A stretch of DNA of 6,827 bases from an archaeon RBG_16_50_20. GTDB taxonomy: Archaea; Thermoproteota; Bathyarchaeia; 40CM-2-53-6. Location of the stretch: the NCBI GenBank assembly GCA_001768965.1, contig MEMY01000004.1:1-6827 (forward strand), in the 5' to 3' direction. A program made the translations under genes and the position numbers. Shown piece after piece: positions 1-5,019 of this stretch. Numbering within the stretch: position 1 is the stretch's first letter; every line of letters begins with the position of its first letter. Below the pieces are notes generated by a model. It did no database searches, was not told the DNA's origin, and was given only the letters and a program-made list of their open reading frames with translations.

Positions 1-797
1 TTAGCGATTCGGTGGCAAAGTCAGAAGCAGGCAAGGGCTTCGGACTTCATAGATCACTCGACCAGCTAGGTGCCGTTCTCGGTCCTCTTTTCGCATTCGC
101 CGCGATTCCGTTCATCGGAATACGAGGAGTGTTCTGGGTATCCTTCATACCCGCCGCATTGGGACTGCTCATACTAGTTTTCTTCGTCAAGGACACTCGC
201 GGAAAGGTGAGACAAGGGACCGCGTTTCAGAACGTGAGAACAGTTCTGAACCGTGAGTTTATCTTTCTTCTCGTCTTCTTGGGAATCTTCGCTATCGGCG
301 CCTACAATTTTTCTTTCATACTCTTGGAAGCTGGATCTTTGGGCATACAGGAAAATGACGCTCCATTGGTCTACGCCGTCCTCAACGTGGCCACTGTCCT
401 GATCGGCTTGCCTGCGGGCATATTGGCTGACAAAGCTGGGAAACTGCCGGTTCTCTTCGTGAGTTACCTTGTTTTCTTAGCTACATCAGCAGGCGGAATC
501 TTCTTTCCCGGATATCCGCTCTATGCATTTCTCTTGGCTTTCCTATTCGGAAGCTATCTTGCTATCTCAGAGACTGTTCAACGTGCCCTGATTCCAGATT
601 TCACTCGACCAGAACTTAAGGGAACGGCGTACGCCGTATACTATACCTTAATCGGCATTTGCTCACTAGTTGCCAACTCGATTTTCGGATTCTTATGGAC
701 AAATTCAGGTGCTGCAGTTGCATTCCAGTACAGCGCTGTGACATCAGCCAGCGGGATGATAGCCTTAGTGATCTTCATAGCGGCAAAAAGAAAGTAG
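1..797 (+). CDS. Major facilitator superfamily transporter, C-terminal part (5' end outside window)
   Basis: This is the C-terminal 264 or so codons of a polytopic inner-membrane transporter. The frame is open through the left edge, with codons for Ser-Asp-Ser before the GTG at 12, so that GTG is internal and not the start. About eight hydrophobic segments can be seen, fitting TM5 to TM12 of a 12-helix MFS protein. The stretch GFGLHRSLDQLGAVLGP just inside the edge resembles the cytosolic end of TM5 in drug or metabolite exporters of this superfamily, and GILADKAGKLPVL (near 415-450) matches the repeated motif A in the loop between TM8 and TM9. It ends in the basic tail AAKRK and a TAG stop. 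The substrate cannot be read from this part. No gene downstream is co-directional, and the next 80 bases contain no obvious terminator. Family assignment is firm; function beyond transport is unknown. Confidence 0.85.
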   Translation, partial: SDSVAKSEAGKGFGLHRSLDQLGAVLGPLFAFAAIPFIGIRGVFWVSFIPAALGLLILVFFVKDTRGKVRQGTAFQNVRTVLNREFIFLLVFLGIFAIGAYNFSFILLEAGSLGIQENDAPLVYAVLNVATVLIGLPAGILADKAGKLPVLFVSYLVFLATSAGGIFFPGYPLYAFLLAFLFGSYLAISETVQRALIPDFTRPELKGTAYAVYYTLIGICSLVANSIFGFLWTNSGAAVAFQYSAVTSASGMIALVIFIAAKRK

Positions 798-877
798 CGG
801 GAACCTCCTCACAGCCTTAGATTCTGCCTGATCTCTAGTTGGGAGTCACGTAAACTGCGAGTGGAACCGACGACATC

Positions 878-905
878 GTGGGTTCATATCCCACCGGCCC
901 CACCA
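878..905 (+). pseudogene. tRNA 3'-end fragment (T-arm, acceptor strand, CCA)
   Basis: A perfect five-pair T-stem (GTGGG 878-882, CCCAC 890-894) encloses the loop TTCATAT, followed by a seven-base acceptor strand CGGCCCC (895-901), discriminator A902 and an encoded CCA (903-905). This is textbook tRNA 3'-end geometry. The partner acceptor strand GGGGCCG is not found upstream, and no anticodon stem can be formed, so it is not a complete tRNA gene. A weak D-arm-like hairpin (GACTC with one bulged base, then GAGTC, 830-847) lies upstream but its spacing does not fit. Alternatives are an attachment-site remnant of an integrated element or the 3' half of a split tRNA. The isotype cannot be told. 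Confidence 0.6.
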
Positions 906-912
906 GAACTTG

Positions 913-1059
913 TCACCCGAAGGAACTGATCTTTATCTTCTCAAATAGTTCCTTGAAATCACTACAGATTTCCACGCAGTTCTGCGTCAACTCGCGCTCC
1001 CTTGACGCCTGCCTTTCTATATGGATCAGGGGTCTATCCGTGTGATTCCTGTGACTTTG
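913..1059 (-). other. Unassigned 48-codon open frame overlapping the PIN remnant
   Basis: On the minus strand a frame runs 48 codons to a TGA at 913-915, overlapping the last codons of the PIN remnant in another frame. Its C-terminal part is charged and amphipathic (for example TQNCVEICSDFKELFEKIKI), which looks more like protein than random translation. It has no ATG or GTG near its beginning, only an internal TTG. It may be the tail of a decayed gene that once followed the toxin, or chance. I do not recognise a family. Confidence 0.15.
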
Positions 1060-1334
1060 TCAAATACCTCATCGGTAGAAGCTATAGTATGGTCAGTAAC
1101 CGCTTTAACCGCGATCAGAGCCGCGGTAGCGTAGTAGGCATCGAAGATTGAGTTGAGTTTAAGCTGTTTCATCAGCGTCGCCGCGAGTATGTCAATTTCA
1201 GTTGTCGTATCGAGGTACTTCAGGTTCGGTAGGAACGTTAACGACGCCGGCCTAGAGATGAGGCCTTCCAGCGGTACACCTTCCTCCATAGAAACGTAAT
1301 AGAGTTCGTGAAGAACTTCCCTGCTGAATGATTG
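1026..1334 (-). pseudogene. VapC-type PIN-domain toxin, N-terminal part missing
   Basis: The frame encodes the C-terminal two-thirds of a PIN-domain ribonuclease, the toxin class of VapBC modules that cleaves RNA using a cluster of four acidic residues and Mg2+. The visible acids are Glu in VLHELYYV (about 1305), Asp in IFDAYYATAAL and Asp in IASTDEVFDKV, followed by the usual C-terminal GITRIDP. The first conserved Asp, in the N-terminal strand, is absent: an in-frame TAG lies at 1335-1337 and the sequence beyond it does not resemble a PIN N-terminus in any minus-strand frame. An ATG at 1289 would give an 87-residue product lacking the second acid too, so it is very unlikely to be active. 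No antitoxin gene precedes it. It lies between a tRNA fragment and the surface protein gene in what looks like decayed mobile DNA. Confidence 0.7.
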
Positions 1335-1499
1335 CTATGCGGTGTTACTAGCGTTGCAGCAGGTCAGCATGAGTGAGTGAGAACACCACTCCCTGAATCC
1401 ATCAAGGTCTGGCGGCACAAGATGGGTTCCAAACCCAAACGAGGCCCGGTTCCTGCCGGTCCATCATTTGTAGGATTATTGGTTGTTTTTCCGTCCCTA

Positions 1500-1514
1500 C
1501 GCTTCCAAGAAGCG
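1500..1514 (-). terminator. Short hairpin just downstream of the surface-protein gene
   Basis: A six-pair inverted repeat (CGCTTC, three-base loop, GAAGCG) lies 11 bases past the stop of the minus-strand surface gene. Its position suits transcription termination or mRNA 3'-end protection. No T-run follows it on the transcribed strand, and archaeal terminators mainly depend on T-runs, so the role is a guess. Confidence 0.25.
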
Positions 1515-1525
1515 AATCGGTGGGG

Positions 1526-3124
1526 TCATTTGTACGCTTTGCAGTTATTGCAATACCACTTGTCGTATTGTTTAACGTACGTGAGGGGTTGCCCGCACGT
1601 TGGACAAGGCTTTGGTGGGGGCGGGGGGGATGCGGCTTTCCGTCTTCGAAGAGTTAGGGCGGCGAGCAAAACTATGACAGCCAGTAAACCGATATACAGG
1701 GGGGTGTTGCCCTGTTGCAGAGTCTCAAGTAGTCCTGCTCCGCTAGTCTGGGTAGTTGTCTGCGCCTGCGTTTGAGTCGTTACTGCTCCGATGATCAGCA
1801 CGGCGTTAGCCGTCTTATCAAGGCCGCCGCCTGAACCCTTTATCATTAGAGTGAATGACCCTGTTTGGACGTCGGTTGGAAGGGTTATGGTCATTGTAGC
1901 CGTAAAGTCAGGTGTTCCCGAAGGGATGCTGAAGACGCCATTGGCTCCAGGAGGCAGCCCTGAAACTGAAAGCGAGACCTGGGAGTTGAATCCGTTGCTG
2001 CCGACAACACTGACCGAGTAAGAAGTGGTTTGACCTTGCGCGACCGATTGCGAAGCTGGATTCACGTCGATGCTAAAGTCTGCAGCATTTGAGATGGTCA
2101 GCATGATAGTCGATGAATGTGTCTGCCCACCGCCTGAGCCCGTAACGGTAAACGAGTAGGTTCCTGCGGTAGCTGTATTTGATACCGCTACCGTGAGCGT
2201 AGACGTGTATGTTGGGGTTCCGCTAGTAGGGTTCAGTGATGCTGTTACGCCGCCCGGCTGGCCTGAAACGGTAAGCGTAACGGCGTTCGGTGTTCCGCTT
2301 TTCAGATTCACATTTACTGAAGCTGTCTGAGTTTGCCCAGGCTGGGAGGTTAATGAGCCCGGAGATGTTGTGATGTCAAAATCGAAGGGCGTAGGAGCGG
2401 CAACCGTGAATGTAGTCGACCCAAAGTTGTTTCCAGGATTTGGGTCGTTGGTCGTATCTACTTGCCAACTCAGGGTATGCGTTCCAGGAGTAGCAATCCA
2501 GGGGGTGCCTGCAGTAACTGTAAACGTAACGCCGGTGGGACCAGGGTAAGTAAGTGCGCCGGAACCGCATGAACTTCCATCTATGATGCATTGGGCGGCA
2601 AAGCTCTGCGGGTAACCGCCGGTCGTTGACAAAGCTATCACCGTCATTCCCAGCTGTACGGCAGTACCCGCGGTGGGCGAAGATGGTTGAATCCCCACTG
2701 AGACCACTGCCCAATCAGTCGACACAACCGCTGGCAATGTGTGGAAGGTTACTACAACACCATTCTGATTTCCATCAGCGTTTGAAGCCCTGACAGCGTA
2801 ACGGTACTCGGTGGCCGGTGTCAAGCCTGTTAACGTATAACTTACCAGAACTGGAACGATGCCGCTACCAATATTCTGAGGAGGGGAAGGGACGGGAGAA
2901 AAGTAGCCAGGGTTTCCGCTGGGTAGTGCGGAGGCGAAGTCAAAGATTGTGGATACCCCGTTCGGGTTAACACTGCCCCTAAGTGTGGCACTTGTGGCCG
3001 TGATGCCTGTAGGCGAAAGCGTCGTGGCAGTCGGAGCAGCAGCATACACAGATTCGAGCCCGCTGGCGAGCGAAAAAACTAATAGCAGCATGAATGCGAA
3101 CAGATAGAACGTTCGGGGTCTCAA
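1526..3124 (-). CDS. Secreted, membrane-anchored multidomain surface protein with cytoplasmic zinc ribbon
   Basis: The 532-residue product begins with a basic MRPR, a hydrophobic signal segment (about 6-23) and a likely cleavage site near VYAAA (26-30). Residues 31-132 resemble an FN3-like module (the pattern TATSATLRGSVNPNG and later TEYRYAVRASN). Residues 136-242 resemble CARDB (DWAVVSVGIQPSSPTAG, then DTTNDPNPGNN) with two cysteines, C179 and C186, that could form a disulfide. Two related beta domains follow (about 247-345 and 349-446), each opening with FDFDI or DFSIDV and carrying an SGTP motif, like NEW3/NPCBM-associated domains. A Thr/Gln linker, one membrane helix (476-492), RRRK, a proline run and a zinc ribbon (C507, C510, C525, C528) complete it. 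The predicted topology is outside-beads, inside-zinc. The start is TTG at 3124, chosen to keep the basic N-terminus; ATG at 3091 is possible. The ligand is unknown. Confidence 0.85.
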   Translation of the reverse strand: MRPRTFYLFAFMLLLVFSLASGLESVYAAAPTATTLSPTGITATSATLRGSVNPNGVSTIFDFASALPSGNPGYFSPVPSPPQNIGSGIVPVLVSYTLTGLTPATEYRYAVRASNADGNQNGVVVTFHTLPAVVSTDWAVVSVGIQPSSPTAGTAVQLGMTVIALSTTGGYPQSFAAQCIIDGSSCGSGALTYPGPTGVTFTVTAGTPWIATPGTHTLSWQVDTTNDPNPGNNFGSTTFTVAAPTPFDFDITTSPGSLTSQPGQTQTASVNVNLKSGTPNAVTLTVSGQPGGVTASLNPTSGTPTYTSTLTVAVSNTATAGTYSFTVTGSGGGQTHSSTIMLTISNAADFSIDVNPASQSVAQGQTTSYSVSVVGSNGFNSQVSLSVSGLPPGANGVFSIPSGTPDFTATMTITLPTDVQTGSFTLMIKGSGGGLDKTANAVLIIGAVTTQTQAQTTTQTSGAGLLETLQQGNTPLYIGLLAVIVLLAALTLRRRKAASPPPPPKPCPTCGQPLTYVKQYDKWYCNNCKAYK

Positions 3125-3125
3125 T

Positions 3126-3154
3126 CCGATCCACGGGCGCCCATTCCCGATCCA
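3126..3154. promoter_or_regulatory. Direct repeat flanking a palindrome, abutting the surface-gene start
   Basis: The octamer CCGATCCA occurs at 3126-3133 and again at 3147-3154, a 21-base period close to two turns of the helix. The perfect palindrome GGGCGCCC (3135-3142) sits between the copies. The block lies immediately upstream of the TTG start of the minus-strand surface gene. That spacing is typical of operator sites for dimeric regulators, but no regulator is identified and chance cannot be excluded. Confidence 0.3.
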
Positions 3155-3262
3155 GCCTATTTCTGTCTTTTCACATCCTAAGAAAATACTGTCGGGGGCA
3201 AGCTGGCTGGTCCAGGATGACTCAGCGACCCCCTCTTAAGGAGACATGGTCTCGTTGATCAT

Positions 3263-3406
3263 ATGAAGGTGTGTAATGAAAAGCGGTTTCGAGGGGCGGC
3301 TCCAAGAGACCTGAGTTTCATGTCATTGCGCGGTATTGACTACTTTGCAGTTTCGAGCAAAATTATTACTTGTTCTGATGCATTGAAGGTAGAAATTGCA
3401 TCATGA
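3263..3406 (+). other. 47-codon open frame in the gene-poor gap
   Basis: The gap 3125-3560 holds no gene that I can support. This ATG-initiated frame is its longest forward frame with a normal start; it reads MKVCNEKRFRGAAP at its beginning and ends EIAS before TGA. The same frame is open back to 3221. It has no clear ribosome-binding site, no recognised family, and its end runs into the inverted repeats and tRNA-like tails. It is more likely chance than a gene. Confidence 0.15.
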
Positions 3407-3426
3407 ACCCTCAATATTGAAGGTTC
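3376..3426. repeat. Nested inverted repeats and a 9-base direct repeat beside the tRNA fragments
   Basis: Two back-to-back inverted repeats occur here: TGATGCA (3376-3382) with TGCATCA (3397-3403), loop 14 bases; and GAACCCTCAAT (3405-3415) with ATTGAAGGTTC (3416-3426), eleven base pairs with one mismatch and no spacer. The nonamer ATTGAAGGT is also directly repeated at 3382-3390 and 3416-3424. The right arm of the second repeat enters the T-arm of the first tRNA fragment. A recombination junction or a protein-binding site would fit; the repeats are short and the function is unproven. Confidence 0.5.
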
Positions 3427-3443
3427 GAATCCCTACGACCCCC
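3419..3443 (+). pseudogene. Degenerate tRNA 3'-end fragment (T-arm and acceptor strand, no CCA)
   Basis: The loop TTCGAAT (3424-3430) is a standard T-loop, followed by CCCTA and an acceptor-like CGACCCC (3436-3442). The 5' side of the T-stem (GAAGG) has two mismatches and the CCA end is missing (CGA instead). No GGGGTCG acceptor partner lies at a sensible distance upstream. The reverse strand here translates to GVVGIRTFNIEG, the familiar spurious peptide read from antisense tRNA tails, which supports tRNA origin. Confidence 0.45.
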
Positions 3444-3453
3444 GAAAGCAGTA

Positions 3454-3500
3454 CTAATAGTCCCACAAGTCGTGGGTTCAAATCCCTCCCGCCCCCACCA
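3454..3500 (+). pseudogene. tRNA 3'-half fragment from anticodon loop to CCA
   Basis: The piece runs from an anticodon-loop-like CTAATAG (3454-3460) through a stem strand TCCCA and a variable region to a T-arm (GTGGG, loop TTCAAAT, CCCTC at 3472-3488), then CGCCCCC (3490-3496), A3497 and CCA (3498-3500). One extra C and one T-stem mismatch spoil the geometry. There is no 5' anticodon strand TGGGA and no GGGGGCG acceptor partner upstream. Fragments that begin at the anticodon loop and end at CCA are what tyrosine-integrase elements leave behind when they insert in tRNA genes. The reverse strand gives the spurious peptide GGGGRDLNPRL, typical of antisense tRNA tails. Confidence 0.6.
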
Positions 3501-3560
3501 AGGAGGTTTGTCTGCCACATCAGAGCATGAAAGAGAGGGACTTTGGCTTGTCGGCGGTTA

Positions 3561-3950
3561 TTAGACCATGTAAGCCTCAGCCAACCCGCGAAAGTGCTGG
3601 TCGCCAGTGGCGACTTTTCCGTTCCTGTTCCGCACTGTTGAGAGAACAATCGAGTCGGCTAGGCCCCAACCCTGAACCTTCTTCTTCATATCAACGTCGA
3701 TCTTGGCTGCTTCGACGGCCAATTCTTCGGTAAGCGTGACAAGAGCGCTTCTTGACTTTATGAAGGCTCTGTGGAGTTCTGCCTTCTTCTCGTCTTCAGT
3801 TCTCAGAATCTTAGCATAGATCTCAGCCAAGCATATTGATGGCGTGAGTTTCTCGTTCGCTTCGGAATCAATTATCGCCTTTACTTTTCTGCCAGCTTCT
3901 GTGCCCATGAAGTATTCTAGCCAAGCGTAGGAGTCTATGATGTACCTCAT
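3561..3950 (-). CDS. vapC: VapC toxin, PIN-domain ribonuclease
   Basis: The 129-residue product has the usual length and layout of a VapC toxin. The four metal-binding acids expected in the PIN fold are all visible: D6 in MRYIIDSYAW, E43 in SICLAEIYAK, D99 in GWGLADSIV and D117 in KVATGDQHF. When freed from its antitoxin, such a toxin cleaves tRNA or rRNA in the cytoplasm and stops translation; the exact target cannot be told from sequence. Its ATG overlaps the stop of vapB by four bases (ATGA), implying translational coupling so that antitoxin is made first. It is intact, unlike the PIN remnant at 1026-1334, and the two are not close copies. It lies next to tRNA-like fragments, as mobile toxin-antitoxin pairs often do. 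Confidence 0.93.
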   Translation of the reverse strand: MRYIIDSYAWLEYFMGTEAGRKVKAIIDSEANEKLTPSICLAEIYAKILRTEDEKKAELHRAFIKSRSALVTLTEELAVEAAKIDVDMKKKVQGWGLADSIVLSTVRNRNGKVATGDQHFRGLAEAYMV

Positions 3951-4141
3951 ATACGGTCCCTGTGATCTCTCAGGTCCCTCAGCGACACCTTCGGCATAGT
4001 GTCAAACATGCTCTCTCCTTTCAACAGGCTTTCCGCCAGAATCGCGTTGATAGCCTCTGAGATGCTTCTTGGCCCGTACCTCTTTTTCAGAATCTCATAC
4101 AGGTCCTCCCTAAGCAGTACCGTTGTCTTCATTTCGGGCAC
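3947..4141 (-). CDS. vapB: VapB antitoxin, ribbon-helix-helix type
   Basis: This 64-residue protein has a short beta strand (KTTVLLRED, about 5-13) followed by two helices (LYEILKKRYG, then SISEAINAILAESLLKG), the pattern of a ribbon-helix-helix DNA-binding dimer. The charged C-terminal tail (KVSLRDLRDHRDRI) would wrap around and block VapC. It precedes vapC with a four-base overlap and is expected to repress its own promoter together with VapC. The start is GTG at 4141; an ATG three codons in (4132) is an alternative. GTG is favoured because a TATA-like CTTAAAC with a purine-rich GAAAAA before it lies about 25 bases upstream, which would give a leaderless transcript starting at or near the GTG. 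No Shine-Dalgarno sequence is seen. Confidence 0.88.
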   Translation of the reverse strand: MPEMKTTVLLREDLYEILKKRYGPRSISEAINAILAESLLKGESMFDTMPKVSLRDLRDHRDRI

Positions 4142-4145
4142 GGTA

Positions 4146-4177
4146 CCATAACCGTAACCGTAAACGTTTAAGTTTTT
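4146..4177. promoter_or_regulatory. Shared promoter-operator between vapBC and the AbrB-type gene
   Basis: The perfect palindrome TAAACGTTTA (4161-4170) contains TATA-like sequences for both strands. Its centre is about 25 bases from the vapB GTG (4141) and about 26 bases from a GTG on the other strand (4192), the usual distance from TATA centre to start site in archaea. Between it and vapB lie three tandem hexamers: CCATAA (4146-4151) and CCGTAA twice (4152-4163), placed where a bound VapBC complex would block initiation. Both the promoter and operator readings are inferences from spacing. Confidence 0.45.
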
Positions 4178-4191
4178 CTCCTTCCGGAAGA

Positions 4192-4353
4192 GTGACGTCC
4201 AAGTTGAAACTTCAACCGGGTCTGAAGATTGCAGTCATCGCGAAGCATGGTGTGCTGCATTTGATCGCTCTGAAGCCTATCAAAGGAACGCGTGGTCTTG
4301 CGAAAGGCGTGAAGACCGCGAACATTCGCGATGGATACAATACTTCAGATTGA
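4192..4353 (+). CDS. Truncated AbrB/SpoVT-type DNA-binding protein, likely antitoxin remnant
   Basis: From GTG at 4192 the frame gives 53 residues: KLKLQPGLKIAVIAKHGVLHLIALKPIKGTRGLAKG and a short charged tail. This matches the second half of archaeal AbrB-type antitoxins, which usually read KLGLKPGDKVAVI, then a strand with LIPL, then an LRG-AKG motif. The first strand and the IPKEIR helix are missing: upstream codons in the same frame (open back to a TTG at 4123) give SGRVT directly joined to SKLKL, as if about six residues were deleted in frame. The open extension also overlaps the vapB start antisense. No PIN partner follows; lipB converges only 9 bases away. It may be a decayed antitoxin or a mini-protein that still dimerises. 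The family call is fairly secure; whether it works is doubtful. Confidence 0.5.
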   Translation: MTSKLKLQPGLKIAVIAKHGVLHLIALKPIKGTRGLAKGVKTANIRDGYNTSD

Positions 4354-4362
4354 CAGTTAGCA

Positions 4363-5019
4363 CTACATGATATGATTAACGAGTGGCTGTTGTTCTTTCA
4401 ATTCGAGGTTGAACACTTTCTCGAAGCTCTTTCTGATTTGTTGCTTGGCAGCATCGAAATCCACTTGCTTTCCTAGAATCGCTTTCATTGATGTCATCGT
4501 TGAGGCAGGCATTTCGCATGGTTCGATGTACGCAAAGTAAGTCAACTCTGTATTCACGTTCAGAGCGAACCCGTGGAACGATATCCAATTTCGAATTGCT
4601 GCGCCAATTGACCCTATTTTCTTCTTCTGAATCCAAACACCCGTCTGATCACCACGACTCGCATTGATACCGAACTTTGCGAGTGTCAGAATTATCGTCT
4701 CTTCGATGTTTCGCAGGAACCCATGAATGTCTCGTTGACGGCTATCCAAATCGAGGATTGGGTACCCAACCAGCTGTCCCGGTCCGTGATAGGTCCAGTG
4801 ACCGCCGCGTTCTATGCGAATCACTGGGACGCCATTGATCTCGGCTGGAAGGTCTCCCGGGACACCTTTGCCCACTGTGAAAACATGTGGATGCTGTACT
4901 AGAATCAACGTGTCTGGAATTGCTTTCTTGGCCCGCAGTTCCACCAGCTTGCGCTGGAGATCCCACACACTCATGTAATCTCGCAGGCCGAGATCGAGTA
5001 GGTTTCCTTCGCTTGTCAT
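4363..5019 (-). CDS. lipB: Octanoyltransferase LipB
   Basis: LipB moves an octanoyl group from a carrier to a specific lysine on lipoyl domains; LipA then inserts sulfur to make lipoate. The 218-residue protein shows the signature RGGHWTYHGPGQLVGYPI (71-88), QHPHVFTVGKG (42-52), the SFHGFALNVN strand (147-156), and both catalytic residues: K134 in KKKIGSIGA and C168 in YIEPCEMP, which forms the acyl-thioester. This Cys-Lys pair distinguishes LipB from LplA ligases. The length is normal. Its ATG overlaps the lpd stop as ATGA, so the two are probably translationally coupled and co-transcribed with E2. Bacterial LipB takes octanoate from acyl carrier protein; most archaea lack that pathway, so the donor in this organism is open. 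Residues 1-70 and the C-terminus are also in good order. Confidence 0.95.
   Translation of the reverse strand: MTSEGNLLDLGLRDYMSVWDLQRKLVELRAKKAIPDTLILVQHPHVFTVGKGVPGDLPAEINGVPVIRIERGGHWTYHGPGQLVGYPILDLDSRQRDIHGFLRNIEETIILTLAKFGINASRGDQTGVWIQKKKIGSIGAAIRNWISFHGFALNVNTELTYFAYIEPCEMPASTMTSMKAILGKQVDFDAAKQQIRKSFEKVFNLELKEQQPLVNHIM

Noticed and set aside
1424..1490. T-arm-like hairpins (TGGGTTCCAAACCCA and CCGGTTCCTGCCGG)
   Set aside because: The T-loop consensus is broken (C in place of the purine after TTC), no acceptor strand or CCA follows at the right distance, and no other tRNA arm is present.
1377..1775. 132-codon forward frame
   Set aside because: It lies mostly antisense to the well-supported surface protein gene and its translation is low in family-like features; its first 50 codons outside that gene resemble nothing I recognise.
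3190..3233. Possible tRNA 5' half (TCGGGGG followed by a D-arm-like AGCTGGCTGGTCC)
   Set aside because: Its complement CCCCCGA occurs at 3439-3445, but the spacing to the T-arm is wrong by three bases, the separation is about 250 bases, and no anticodon stem forms.
3401..3649. 82-codon minus-strand frame with GGGGRDLNPRL and GVVGIRTFNIEG
   Set aside because: These peptides are the well-known spurious translations of antisense tRNA 3' ends; the rest overlaps vapC. It was used only as support for the tRNA fragments.
4142..4171. Peptide GTITVTVNV in a second forward frame, resembling an antitoxin N-terminus
   Set aside because: It has no start codon and ends at TAA within the palindrome; the hexamer repeats explain the alternating Thr-Val pattern without coding.
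4376..4966. Minus-strand frames of 86 and 74 codons inside lipB
   Set aside because: They are out-of-frame shadows of lipB, which carries every catalytic motif in its own frame.
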